Notes under the pieces: model-generated
Databases searched by the model: none
What the model was told of the DNA's origin: nothing
Seen by the model: only the letters and a program-made list of their open reading frames with translations
Position numbers and translations under genes: made by a program
Shown here: positions 28,277-39,863 of the stretch, piece after piece
Numbering within the stretch: the first letter of the stretch is position 1
Layout of the letters: each line of letters begins with the position of its first letter
From: Palaemon carinicauda
Lineage: Eukaryota; Arthropoda; Malacostraca; Decapoda; Palaemonidae
DNA length: 64,000 nt
Direction: 5' to 3'
Assembly (NCBI RefSeq): GCF_036898095.1
Contig: NC_090768.1
Coordinates: 48,663,092 to 48,727,091 of the forward strand

Positions 28277-29640
28277 CTAGGAATGTAATAGCACATCACC
28301 ATCACTTCCAAATCTTTCAATATACAAATGGTTGTTGTGACCTCTTGTCCATGACAACAGGGCATCTGCTATCTGATTCAGGGATGGAGATCTTATACCC
28401 CCTTGGTTCCTGACATACGCAAGTGCTGTCCCATTTTCTGAAAACAACGAAACTGTTTTCCTTACCATTATTGGTTCCTGATGTTCAAGAGTTTTGAATA
28501 TTACTAGTACCACTAGGGAATTGATGTGTAGTTTGTGTTTCTTGTAGGGTCCATTTCCCTGAGAGATCTAGATGGTCCAGTCATTGATCTGAGATTTTTA
28601 ATTCTATAGAGACTTCTTGTGATAATTGCAATTGTGACACCAATTCATTAGCAAAATGTTTTTTTTATGAGGGTAATAATGATGGCGTCTAGATCAGTCG
28701 TCATGTTTCAGTTTGACTTGAGATCCAATTTAAAAATTATCATATTCCTCAGGCAACCAGGAGAGACGCAGTTCTCTTGTAAGATGCTATGATTCCTAGA
28801 AGTTTCATCCACATCCAAACGGATATGGGCTTTGATATTTGGAACTATTACAGCAAAAGTTGAAAGGACTGAATCCTCTTCTCTGACAGAAAAACTTGAG
28901 AGGAATTATTGCAGTTATCATTCCCAAATATAGAATCTTGTGAGTTAGAGCTAAGAGGGACTTCTTGAAATTGACTAGGACCTCCAATCAATCCAACAAC
29001 CTGAGTAACCATACTTGTTAAATGTGAAACCTCTACAATGAATCACATACAATTATCCAGTTATCCAAGTACAGAAGAACTCTTTAGTCCCAGTAACCTT
29101 AACCATTTCCAGATGGATGCCATCATTCAGGGGCAGTGTCCTGAGCTCGAAACATAAGCACTTGAATTGGTAAACCTTATAAACCTTTGATCCATTGACA
29201 AAGCGAAGGTATTTCCTCAAATTGAGATAAACTGTAATGTGAAAATATGTACCCAAGAGGTTCAGGGAGAACATCCAATATTTTTGATTGCTCCCAGAAT
29301 TGTTGAAAATCTTTTCCTCAAAAACTTTGTGAGCATTGTGAATATAGTGTGCTGAGATATTTAGAACTGGTCTCCAACCTCCCGAGCTTATGGAGACTAG
29401 GAATAACCTACATGTATTGTAAAACCCCAGGGAGGAGTTTATGATCGCTTATATCACATCCTTCTCTAGAAGTTACGCAATTTCTAGTTATAACGTGAGC
29501 ATTTGCCGTATTAGTAAGAATAACTGTGATGCAGAATTTGGTTTGTTTGATTAAGGAGGGTTGGAAGTTTGGGTGATACAGTAACTTTTTTTTGACCAGC
29601 CGACACCCACAAGTCATTCTGCAGGATTTTCCAAAATGTT
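28277..29640 (-). mobile_element. DIRS-like retrotransposon remnant (RT and RNase H)
   Basis: Minus-strand frames, in order: 29617-29408 (N-terminal RT region, weak); 29274-29053 with YFHI, KYLRF, VYQFK, a CLCFELRTLP segment and a shifted frame giving YLDNWII at 29071-29051 (RT catalytic box with Asn in place of the second Asp); 28987-28805 with LVNFKKS and ILYLGM (RT thumb); 28513-28277 with an SENGTALAYVRNQGG motif then SPSLNQIADALLSW, the RNase H segment around its third acidic residue (usually DN). This order and these motifs fit DIRS-like/related Ty3-type pol. At least three frameshifts and several stops make it dead. Similar family to 36.9-38.7 kb on the other strand. Confidence 0.75.
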
Positions 29641-30368
29641 CAAGAAGAGGGATAGTCTTCCCCTACCAGCTAAAGTTACATCCAAATTTCTTTTCTATTC
29701 GAATAGGAATAACTCCTATTATAGACTCTGCAAAGGAAAGTGATGCAAGCACAGTCCCTACCTGATTATGTACTGTACAAGTAAAATCTCTAGTTAACCA
29801 ACTTTAATAACCTGAATTTAGAAATTTTCTTCATGAGACACAATGGTTAAGACTGGCTATCAAATCCCAATTCAAGACAAGGTCAGGTAATGCATCATTT
29901 TTCTTGTACATGTCAGCACATCTCTCTATTAATGTGGTCTAAGTACTAAACATGAACCTGAATTGCTAACATTTTCCTGAATCCAAGACAATTTTTTAAT
30001 CTATCTATCTCAATTTTTTAGAATGAGAAGTTTTCAACTTTACTCAATTTATTATGGTATTTCTCAGCAATGAGGTTACTGCAGGGTGATCTGAGTAAAA
30101 ATCAGTTGATTTTTCATGTTTACCATTTGGAAATGGGGATGTTGCACTTGCATGCTGAGGACTTGTTTTGTCCTTGTATGTGCTAGCGCCACTACATTTA
30201 GGCTACACAGCTAATGTTAATTTGTGATGAACTAATGGCCTAACTTAGTTAAACAGTGTACAGTCATATGAAACATGATGAAAATTATAATTTTTAGTTG
30301 AAACTTCGTTCACAATATCTGGATTTAAGGGGAATCATACGAAATGCCACGACCTTCACACAACTAAT
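29641..30368. other. gene-free
   Basis: No motif recognised. May include the decayed 5' part of the DIRS-like element (up to about 29700) and of the LINE starting near 30.4 kb. Confidence 0.4.
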
Positions 30369-32255
30369 ATGATATTGATTAGAAGTGCTTACTTTATGGA
30401 ATGGAGGGATATTAAGAACAAGATTACCCACAAAATCTTATGCCTCACAGTCTTGTTGTCTTATAGAGCTACTAGGATTGGGGTATTGCATTTTGGTCAG
30501 GAAATTCATATGATTAGCCTTGATTTTAGTGCTGAATTTGACAGTGTTAATCATGAGGCCCTACTTTTCGAACTCAAACAGCTGGGAGTGGGTGGGTTGT
30601 TTCTTGGCGTCATTATTGAATTTTTTATTAATAAATCACAAAGAGTTGTTGTTGACGCTAACCGTAGTGAGTACAGTATAGGAATGTGTTCCTCAGGGTA
30701 GTGTTTTTGGCCCAATTTTTTCCATACTATATACACATGACATGTGGTTTGGGCTAGAAAATAAGCATGTTGCATATGCAGATGATGCTACTCTCTCTGC
30801 ATCAGTTCCATCTCCTGAATGTAGATCTGGGGTTGCTGAATCCCTTGATAGAGATCTAGTTAAATTTAGTGCATGGTGTAAATTATAGGGAGTGAAGTTG
30901 AATCATAACTAAACTCAAAAGTATGATCTCAACAATGATAGTTTCTTAAACTCTTTATGACTTGAAATTTTAGGTGTTATTCTCGACAGAAAAATTACTT
31001 TTGAGAGACGCATTAGGTCTATGTCTTCAATTGTACAAAAAAAAAACTGGCTTATTGAGAAAGTTTTCTAAGATTTTCGGTGCTCAATCTCTTTTGAAGT
31101 GTTTTAATTCTTTTGGTCTACCTTGATTTCAGTATTGTTCTCATGTCTGGTCTTCAGCTGCTGATTCTCATCTTAATTTGTTGGACAGGAACTTACGGTC
31201 TATTAAATTTCTTATTGTTGATCTAGATATTAATCTCTGGTACCATTGTTCAATTAGCTCATTATGCAAGTTGCATAAGATTTTTCATGATTTTGACCAT
31301 CCTTTACATTCAGGTCCTGGTCAGTTCTATCTTGTTCGTAATACTAGGCATGCAGTTAATTCTAATAGTCAGGCCTTCTCCATCATGAGACTCGATACTA
31401 GACAGTATTTTAGAAGTTTTATTCCAGCTGTGACCAAATTGTGGAATGATCTTCCTAATCAGGTAGTTGAATCAGTAGAACTTCAAAAGTTCAAACTTGC
31501 AGCAAATGTTTTTATGTTGAACAGACTGACATAAGTCTTTCTATAGTTTATATAATTATGAAATATCTGTTTTAATGATATTGCTGTTTTTAAAGTATTT
31601 CATTTTGATTGTTCATTACTTCTCATGTCGTTTATTTCCTTATACAATAATCACTCACAATACGAAATTAATTTGTTCCGTAGCATCTTTCGTACCGTTA
31701 TTTCTTCGCATTATGAGTCGCCTTTTACCTGTAAATAGCTTAATTTGTTCCAAGCCCTACAAAAACACCACATTAAATTAATATAATAATGCTAAACTGT
31801 ACTAAACACATGGATCATTCAGTTATAACCTGTAAATGAAATATATACAGTAATTAGAACAGACAGTACAGTGGCAATAATAAATGGAAAATACGGTAAC
31901 AAAAATGTGGAACCTTACCTTTGGAGTGAGTTGGTGTTTGAAAGCCAAGTGGCGGGGCAGCAGAGGAAGATAACAAACGGCAGAAAACATTAGTACTTAA
32001 CTTTATGAAACACATTAATAAATGGCAGAAAACATTAACACTTAACCTTATGTTAAACCTTTTTTTTTTATTTTAAGCAAAAAATATCTTTAAATCTCGT
32101 TTTGCAGCATGAAAATTTTATATGCAAAAGCTTTCGTATTAAGAGGTATCACTATATCTTTAACTCACTGGGGTATTTTTCCCTGTTGGAGCCCTTGGGG
32201 TTATAGCATCTTGCTTTTCCAACTAGCATTGTAACTTAGCTAGTAATGATAATAA
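30369..32255 (+). mobile_element. non-LTR retrotransposon, RT domain to 3' tail, interrupted
   Basis: The frame 30369-30701 contains SLDFSAEFDSVNHEAL (RT motif A, catalytic Asp), KQLGVGG and QRVVVD. A frameshift follows at about 30700, then GPIFSILYTHDMWFG and AYADDATL (motif C, YADD intact) at about 30715-30800. ILGVILDRKITFE is near 30970, and 31178-31534 encodes the C-terminus (LDRNLRSIKFLI, SISSLC, NTRHAVNSNSQAFSI, SFIPAVTKLWNDLP, VELQKFKLAANVF) with a stop at 31532-31534. The 3'UTR runs to about 31645, is broken by an insertion (31646-32163), and resumes with the shared tail (CCCTGTTGGAGCCCTTGGGG, GCATCTTGCTTTTCC) to 32255. Jockey/CR1-like by motifs. The endonuclease domain is absent, so it is 5'-truncated. 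Confidence 0.85.
31646..32163. mobile_element. insertion inside the LINE 3'UTR
   Basis: About 518 bp separates two parts of the LINE 3'UTR that are contiguous in the 53-kb copy. Its ends resemble each other in inverse orientation (AATACGAAATTAA near 31660, and CTTTCGTATTAAG near 32131). The interior has a duplicated GGCAGAAAACATTA motif. A MITE is inferred. Exact termini are uncertain. Confidence 0.5.
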
Positions 32256-34504
32256 AAGGGTTTAGCAGTAGGAGGCATTAAAGTATGTAAAGATTTTGAG
32301 GATATGTTTAAGGCTTTGGAATCTATTGTGTAGCGTACTTTCAGAACCCTTACTGAAAGGAACGCTAGTGACGTTGGGTTAAACTTGGGGATTTGGGTTT
32401 GGTAATGGGATGGAAAGGACAAGTATCGCCATTATTAAGGGAGGATTTACCAGACTTCTGAATTTTAAGAAAGGAAGCGAGTAATATCAAGAGTTTGTGA
32501 AATTCGTCCCTCTTTGAAAGATGTTTTAATTTTCGTATTGTTGGAATTTGGAGGCATCATTATCCTTGTCATCCCCACTATAATCAACTAGTCTAGTCTT
32601 CCCTGGCCTTTCCCCTGAACTAAAAGAAATTTTCCTTTTGCGCTTAGAACTGATTGGCAACCAATGAAACATACTTTTCCATGACTGGTACCGTAAGTAA
32701 AATGCATTCTTTATAATAATTATTTAAATCTTGGAATTGCCCCCGACACAATACACGGAAGTAATGGAAATCATGATTTCTCAGAAACTATTTCTGTGCA
32801 CATTCCAATATGTAATTGCTAACAAAACCAGGCGAAGATAACTTAATTCATAGTATATAAATAATCTGGAAAACATGTGATTGCAGCCTATACAACAAAA
32901 TCTGAAGAGACAAAGATTATCTGGCGTGGCAGTCCTTGGTTTCTTACCCCGTACTGCTAGAAAGTTCCATTCCTTTGTTAAGAGCATTTATTTATTGAAG
33001 AGAAAGGAAATATGAAGATATTGGGTGTGTTGATTAAACTTAGCTTTGGAGAAAAGTGATATGAACATGAAAAAATAATAGCACTATTCCAGAAATGTCT
33101 AATATAGCCAAGTTCCAATGTGTCATTTTTTTTTTAAAGATACAAAATTATATTTCCAACTACTATAAAGAGATTGTGAACATGAGATTAATGACCATCA
33201 GTATGTCACATTTCTCTTTTAGTATCAGGGTGATTATACACTATTAAAAATAACTTAGGCATTTGATTGTTGCTTCTTCACTAGGTTAAAATAATGTACT
33301 TTATATAAGCTTTGTCATTATGGAGTTAAGAGGTAGCTAGTAGTAGAAAGTTATTGCTAATATTTTTATTGGTTTTCCATGGTTGGTGTTCTGGGAACTT
33401 TGGCATTCATTTCCAAGTGACATGATTGGTGTTCTAGGACAGAATAGTTGACACAGTATCACAATGTGTAAATTGTGGCTTTCATTGAAAATACGAGTTA
33501 ATAGTACCTTTAACAGAGTTCTGGGTGGTGGATTGAATAGTATTACCGGTATATTTTTGTCATTGGGGTAATGGGATGAACTTAACAGAATGAAGACTCA
33601 AAAACTGGATAATTAGCACTATGGCTATCAATTTGTCTTGAATTTTAAATGTGTATTATAATTTTGATGGCAAGCATAGTGTTTTATTTTTAGCCACATT
33701 TTTTTCCATTTACTGGTTATATCCACTTAGTAAACAAACATGAAGTATACATGTGAGTATTTACTAAAGATAATAAGAGCATATGTACACTTAAAGTATC
33801 ATATATGAAATAAGCTCAATTATTTAGAAAAAAGGCAAAACATTAAACAAACACTTAAAGAACCTGCATGTGATAAACCTAGTACACACTTGAAAGAAAA
33901 ACTGAATTCAATACACCAATAAATGTTTCCAAACAAAGGTTATATTCAATGCAGTAATGAAATATTCTTGTCATGAAATATTTTTATCACTATCAGTATT
34001 TTGAAACTAAAATTGATATAGTTAATGATGTAAAAGATGCACTTTACTTTTAGAAGTATCTTCATTTCAGTGAGGCCACTTCGGGTTTTTTTTTTTTAGT
34101 TATATATATAAAAAAACACACGTCTATGATTCACACCCAGTATAATAATGTTTATACACCTCGTGCATTAAAAAAAAAAAAGTGAGAGACTATAACACAA
34201 ATATGTATTGAAGGTATATAAGAAATTTAGAAAGTTGTAAAGATGAAAATTAATCTTCAAGTAAGGAAAATTTCCCATTCTTAGAATCGATTGCTTTTCT
34301 CACTCGATCAGTAAATTAAAAAAAAAATGGTTTATTATCTTAATCTACTTTTAGAGATGTCAAATAACATGTGCCATTGAATTTTAAGCAATGCAAATGC
34401 CTTAACAGCTGTAGACTTGAGTTAACCAAAACTTGTTTTGGTTGATAAGTTCACGGCTGTGGGGTTTGGTTGGGCAGCTGGTTATTTTGAATCTTTGAAA
34501 TTAT
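32256..34504. other. intronic, gene-free
   Basis: AT-rich sequence without recognised features. The minus frames at 32240-32422 and 32781-32987 carry no motif. Confidence 0.5.
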
Positions 34505-35163
34505 TACCTCCGCCAGGAGGGTATGTTTTCGGTTCGGTTTGTTTGTTTCTCTGTTTGTCTGTCTGTCTGTGGACAACGTAGAGGCCACATTTCTACACGG
34601 AATCACTTCAAACTTGGCCAAGTAGTTCCCCAATGTGTATGGAAGAACTGATTAAATTTTGGTCAAGGTCACCCCAAGGTCAAGGTCACAGGGGTCACTG
34701 GTGTCACTATGACATAAGTGGCCATATCAAGAGACAGAAATAAAGCACTGACTTTTGCATAAGCCAACAGGGAAGTCCTAGTCCAGGCGCAACCCATGGG
34801 TGATGTTCAAATTTATAAAGGTCAAAGGTCAAGGTCATATTGGTGCATTATATCAATGTCATATTAAGTATCAGTGGCAAATGAACAAAGATCACTTGAA
34901 GGTCAAAAGTCAAGCAGGTCACTTGAAGGTCAAGGTCACGTGAAGGTCAAGGTCACGTGAAGGTCAAGGTCACCTGAAGGTCAAGGTCACGTGAAGGTCA
35001 AGTACATTTGAAGATCAAGGTCACTTGAAGCCAAGGTCATGTGAAGGTCAAGGTCACGTGAAGGTCAAGGTCACTTGAAGGTCACGTGAAGGTCAAGGTC
35101 ATGTGAAGGTCGAAGTCACATCAATTCATGATTCTAGGACATATGGCGCTCTAGGTCACCTTG
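34505..35163 (+). mobile_element. ACCTCCGCCA repeat element, copy 1 (right end missing)
   Basis: It starts TACCTCCGCCAGGAGGGTAT, has a GTTT/GTCT run, then a long segment ending in tandem GAAGGTCAAGGTCACGT units. It matches copy 2 (35279-35937) at a constant offset of 774 bp with only about two differences seen (near 34549-34551). It ends CACCTTG and lacks the terminal GCGGAGGTA. Confidence 0.93.
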
Positions 35164-35278
35164 TTATTGTTGTTGTTATTATTGTTGTCGTTTTGGGGTC
35201 ATATTATTATTATTGTTGCTCTTGTTGTTGTTATTGTTTTGAAGTCTTATTATTATTATCATCAATTATTATTATTAT
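35164..35278. repeat. TTG/ATT-rich spacer between duplicated elements
   Basis: Imperfect TTG and ATT trinucleotide runs separate the two element copies. Confidence 0.85.
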
Positions 35279-35946
35279 TACCTCCGCCAGGAGGGTATGT
35301 TTTCGGTTCGGTTTGTTTGTTTGTTTGTTTGTCTGTCTGTCTGTGGACAACGTAGAGGCCACATTTCTACACGGAATCACTTCAAACTTGGCCAAGTAGT
35401 TCCCCAATGTGTATGGAAGAACTGATTAAATTTTGGTCAAGGTCACCCCAAGGTCAAGGTCACAGGGGTCACTGGTGTCACTATGACATAAGTGGCCATA
35501 TCAAGAGACAGAAATAAAGCACTGACTTTTGCATAAGCCAACAGGGAAGTCCTAGTCCAGGCGCAACCCATGGGTGATGTTCAAATTTATAAAGGTCAAA
35601 GGTCAAGGTCATATTGGTGCATTATATCAATGTCATATTAAGTATCAGTGGCAAATGAACAAAGATCACTTGAAGGTCAAAAGTCAAGCAGGTCACTTGA
35701 AGGTCAAGGTCACGTGAAGGTCAAGGTCACGTGAAGGTCAAGGTCACCTGAAGGTCAAGGTCACGTGAAGGTCAAGTACATTTGAAGATCAAGGTCACTT
35801 GAAGCCAAGGTCATGTGAAGGTCAAGGTCACGTGAAGGTCAAGGTCACTTGAAGGTCACGTGAAGGTCAAGGTCATGTGAAGGTCGAAGTCACATCAATT
35901 CATGATTCTAGGACATATGGCGCTCTAGGTCACCTTGGCGGAGGTA
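35279..35946 (+). mobile_element. ACCTCCGCCA repeat element, copy 2 (complete ends)
   Basis: It begins TACCTCCGCCA and ends TGGCGGAGGTA (35936-35946), an 11-bp perfect terminal inverted repeat. The interior is non-coding and contains roughly eleven TCAAGGTCA motifs, one AGGTCAAAGGTCA and several CACGTG. I recall similar 'CCTCCGCCA' repeats in marine invertebrates. The superfamily is unknown. Confidence 0.85.
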
Positions 35947-36890
35947 TGTCCTCTACGAGGACCATGTCCGCGTTCAGGACTTGCTCACTTGTTAGTTATA
36001 TTTTTCGAGCTGCTTGTTGAACTGCTCCCCACTGAAAGATTAAATTCCACAAAAATATAATCACAGTGTTTACGTTTTAACCCATTTTTATATACGTGGA
36101 TATTTTAGTTTATTGATTTGTCAGTTATTTTACTATTAGCTAAGGTGCTCACTATAGCTTTCTTTTTTTTTTTTTTTTTGGATATCTAACGGGAAATCCA
36201 TGTATCCTAATTTTCTTGGACAGAAATTAGGAAAGCTTTATTTTTTGTACATCTCTAATTAATATTTGCCATTAACTGTGACATCCACCATAACCTAATC
36301 ATGTAATTGGCAATATCCCCATTTCCTATCTAACTTCCTTTCCATTTTTTGTAGGTTGGCATCAATTAGTGTCTTGCGTGGGTTATTTTAGACAAAACTT
36401 CAAGTTCTTGGATGTGTCACTATTCCCTTAGCTATGTTGCTTTTCTGTTCATTTTTCCATGGTTTGGTGGATTATAAGCTTTTATGGTTATGAGGTTCAC
36501 CTTTTCATCAAGAATAAATTCCTTTGGGGACCTGTCTTGAGTTGCTTGTTGTTATGCTGTACTTTCCTCACTCAATCCCCCTATCTCTTATATGTCCCCT
36601 TTCTTTTGCCATAATATGGGTTTCCCTTTTGATATTAATTACTGTGTTGTATGTATATTGAAATTATGATTTTTCTTTACTTAAAATACTCTATTCAAGA
36701 AAGTAGGCTCCATCTTTTTCATTATTGTATAAGGCTCCTAAATATATTGTTATTGTAATTGAGAGGTTTCTTAAATCACCTGGTGCACTTTTATGTGTCT
36801 TCTACTTTATTTTAAACATTTAATCTAAACAATAACATTTTACATCACCCAATATCACTTTTAACATCATTTCATAACTTTTCATTCGGG
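35947..36890. other. gene-free
   Basis: AT-rich. Nothing recognised apart from a T-rich run near 36162-36180. Confidence 0.5.
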
Positions 36891-38712
36891 CCCCTCTGAG
36901 TAGTCGCAGGAAGAGGTGGAGAAATAGAGAGATACATAGCAGGAATCCCTGATGTAGTAAGAAGGGATCTACGGTCAAACCCTTGTGTTCTGGTGTAAAG
37001 AAGGCCTCTGAGGCCATTCCTAGACCCCAAAAAGAACCGTCTCCAGCCTCTTCCTCTCAAAGGGAACTTGCACAGTCCCTCAGGAGGGGGGGAGGCAGGG
37101 AGAGCAAAATGCTAATACCAGGGTTTCCCCTCTCTTAGTACCATTAGTAGGGTAATGCTTGTGTAGCCTCTTGGCTTGGCAATCTCTCAGTCAGAGGATT
37201 TTCTGGACTGCCCCCCCCTTCCCCTTACCGATAGTGTTTTTGCCCGATCTATCAACTACCAAAAACCCTGGCCTTGCAGACAGAGGTGGAAGGGAAGTTC
37301 ATCGAGCTTTTACAGTCAACTCTTCCTGATGGAAAAGTCAACGGGGGTCTGGAGACTGGTCATGGACTTATCTTGACTGAACAAGTTTTTTTGTCAAACG
37401 AAGTTCAGGATGGAAACAGTATGACCTGTGCTGAATTCCATCAGAGAAGGAGACTTAACGCTTTCAGTGTCTCTACAGTATAGTATGTGTACTAAGAAAC
37501 CTCTTAAGTACCCATTCGTCATTCCTCTGGAAGGTAACTCCACTTCTCTCTCTACGGTATAGTGTAGCAGTTCAAGACTGTCTTCTGCGCCTCAGGTGTT
37601 TACTCGGGTGTTCTCTCTAGTAGGTTGGCCAAGGCACCAGCCGCCCGTTGAAATACTACCGCCAGAGAGTTATGGGGTCCTTTGACTGGCCAGACAGTAC
37701 TACGTTGGATCCTTCTCTTTGGTTACGGTTCTTTCTCTTTGCCTACACATACGCCGAATAGTCTGGCCTATTCTTAACAGATTCTCCTGTCCTCACACAC
37801 CTGACAACACTGAGGTTACTAAACAATTCTTCTTCGCTCAAGGGGTTAACTACTGCACTGTATTTGTTCTGTGGCTACTTTCCTCTTAGTAAGGGTAGAA
37901 GAGACTCTTTAGCTATGGTAAGCAGCTCTTCTAGGAGAAGGACACTCCAAAATCAAACCATTGTTCTCTAGTCTTGGGTAGTGCCATAGCCTCTGTACCA
38001 TGGTCTTCCACTGTCTTGGGTTAGAGTTCTCTTGCTTGAGGGTACAATCAGGCACACTTCTATTTAATTTCTCTTCCTCTTGTTTTGTTAAAGTTTTCAT
38101 AGTTTATATAGGAAATATTTATTTTAATGTTACTCTTCTTAAAATATTTTATTTTTCCTTCTTTCCTTTCCTTACTGGGCTATTTTCCCTGTTGGGGCCC
38201 TTGGGCTTATAGCATTTTGCTTTTCCAGCTAGGGTTGTAGCTTAGCAAATAATAATAATAATAATAATAGAATCTTAGGCCCAATCTTAGAGATATGTCT
38301 GTTGTTGTATCTCGACAATTGGCTGATCCTTGCCTCCCCTTTTGGAGTTGACTATGTTCATGTGCGTCGATCAGTCTTGCCTGCCCATGAATCTCGGCTC
38401 CTGGAGTGGGACGTGACCCTGGTTCTTTGGGGTCTTTTATGAGTACCTCGTTTGAGCCTTTGAGAATGTTGTCAGACTGAAACTGAGGAGGTGAGGTGCC
38501 TAGTCTCTACCTTAGTCACCCACTCTGAGGGTTGAAAGGGGGTTCCTTTCAAGTTTATGGCCAAAACCAGAAATCTGTGATACACAACCCCAGGTACGAG
38601 ATCTCCATCTCCTCTCTACCTGAAGCAACCAGTAGTGATTGAGAGGAGATTGTGTCTCCTGAGGGTTGTGCAGTGCTATCTGACGAGGACCTGGCAACTC
38701 AGGTCTGAGTTT
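36891..38712 (+). mobile_element. DIRS-like retrotransposon remnant split by a SINE
   Basis: 37176-37622 reads, with stops, an RT N-terminal region: EKSTGVWRLVMDLS (37334-37376), LNKF, RMETV, LNSIREGD (motif A area, its LDLKDAY decayed), VIPLEG, Q-F-K near 37566, and APQVFTRVFSLV (37588-37622). The reading then jumps over 37623-38273 and resumes with LLLYLDNWLILAS (YLDN box at 38308-38319). Downstream 38655-38710 gives VVQCYLTRT..LRSE, resembling the box of DIRS-type tyrosine recombinases, which suggests an internal deletion between RT and recombinase. Stops throughout. The stretch from 36891 to 37175 is less AT-rich and probably belongs to the element. DIRS is the best fit; another Ty3-related group is possible. 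Confidence 0.7.
37623..38273 (+). mobile_element. SINE-like family 1, full-length reference copy
   Basis: The head GTTGGCCAAGGCACCAGCCG starts directly after the RT coding sequence APQVFTRVFSLV. It continues GGGGTCCTTTGACTGGCCAG, CTTTGCCTACACATACGCC, CTGACAACACTGAGGTTAC, GGGGTTAACTACTGCACTG, AAGCAGCTCTTCTAGGAGAA, AAACCATTGTTCTCTAGTC and CTTGGGTTAGAGTTCTCTTG. The tail TGTTGGGGCCCTTGGGCTTA, CTAGGGTTGTAGCTTAGCAA and (ATA)n follow. A tRNA-like promoter was looked for in the head but not convincingly found, so the class is tentative. Confidence 0.82.
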
Positions 38713-38718
38713 TCAGAC

Positions 38719-38943
38719 CTTGAGGGCACACTATTCTGTCTTATTTCTCTTCCTCTTGTTTTGTTCAAGTTTTTATAGTTTATATAGGAAATATTTATTT
38801 TAATATTGTTACTGTTCTTAAAATATTTAATTTTCTTTGTTTCCTTTCCTCACTGAGCTATTTTCCCTGTTGGAGCCCCTGTTCTTATAGCATCCTGCTT
38901 TTCCAACTAGGGTTGTAGCTTAGCAAGTAATAATAATAATTGT
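38719..38943 (+). mobile_element. SINE-like family 1, 5'-truncated copy
   Basis: It begins in the GAGGGCACACTATTC region, continues TTTCTCTTCCTCTTGTTTTG and TTTATATAGGAAATATTTAT, and ends with TGTTGGAGCCCCTGTTCTTA, CTAGGGTTGTAGCTTAGCAA and ATA repeats. Confidence 0.82.
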
Positions 38944-39834
38944 CTGTGCCAGATAAACAATCGCTAGAATCGCTGACTAGGAATTGCTGCTATAATAGGT
39001 CGTAAAATACTTTCTGGTGTTCTAAAAATTCCTTAGCTAAATATAGGGTGCATCTTACCACTTATAGGGTCTTATGACACGGGAAATACGGTATTTATCA
39101 AGATGAAATGAATCGCTAGTTGTCTGGAATTTTTAAAGAAATTTCTTTCAAGAAATCCACACCCCTAACTTTAATTTCTTTCGCACCGTCATCTGTAGTG
39201 TGAAGTGCCCTCTCCGATGCCGTCTATCAAACGTATCTTCTTCCAGCAAACCTTCTCTCTTCATACCATCCTTCATCTTAAATTGCTATCTAATCCTCTG
39301 CCTCCCACTTGACCCCCCCCCTCCTGTAACAGGTCCTTACCAAGTCCTCCTCACTCCTTCTCGACCATCCACCCTCAACCCGTGCCCACGCCATTGTGGT
39401 CGTGACATTCTTACCATCTCTATAATCTTTATTGCTCTGTCATCCTTCTTATTTCATCATTTTCCTGTCTTTCAAGTAGTGATATTACCTTAATCCACTT
39501 CAGCCTTTTCATCTGTTCTCTCAAGCTTTGCTTCTTCTTTTTGTCATGAGCCCATGTTTGTGATCTCCGTATATTAACACTGGTCTTATTACTGTGCTAT
39601 GATCAATCTTGACTTTTAGCTTGATTGGTATTTTCTTATCACATACCACTCGCACCTCCCCCCTCCACTTCCCCCAGGCTGCTTTTATCCTTTTCTCAAC
39701 TTCAGTCTTACATCCTCTCTCCAGACTTACAGTAGATTCCAAGTATCCAAGTTGCTTCACCTGTCTTTTAACCGAGTTTCTCCTCTTTCCCACTGTTATC
39801 CGTTCGGGGTTGGTTGCCTGATGTGCCCTCTCCA

Positions 39835-39863
39835 ATGCCTTTGATAGCTTCTATCAAAGGCAT
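39835..39863. repeat. perfect 13-bp hairpin at a LINE junction
   Basis: ATGCCTTTGATAG, a 3-base loop (CTT), then CTATCAAAGGCAT. It lies at the point where the duplicated C-terminal LINE segment meets the segment encoding the YLGS-like region. Confidence 0.9.

Noticed and set aside
35103..35399. 98-codon frame spanning the two duplicated elements
   Set aside because: It is made of TTG/ATT microsatellite and element sequence (Val/Tyr/Cys runs) and ends within a repeat.
37623..37700. tRNA-derived head of the SINE-like family
   Set aside because: A loose box A-like GGCCAAGG is present, but no convincing box B (GGTTCGANNCC) at the right distance, so the tRNA origin is not claimed.
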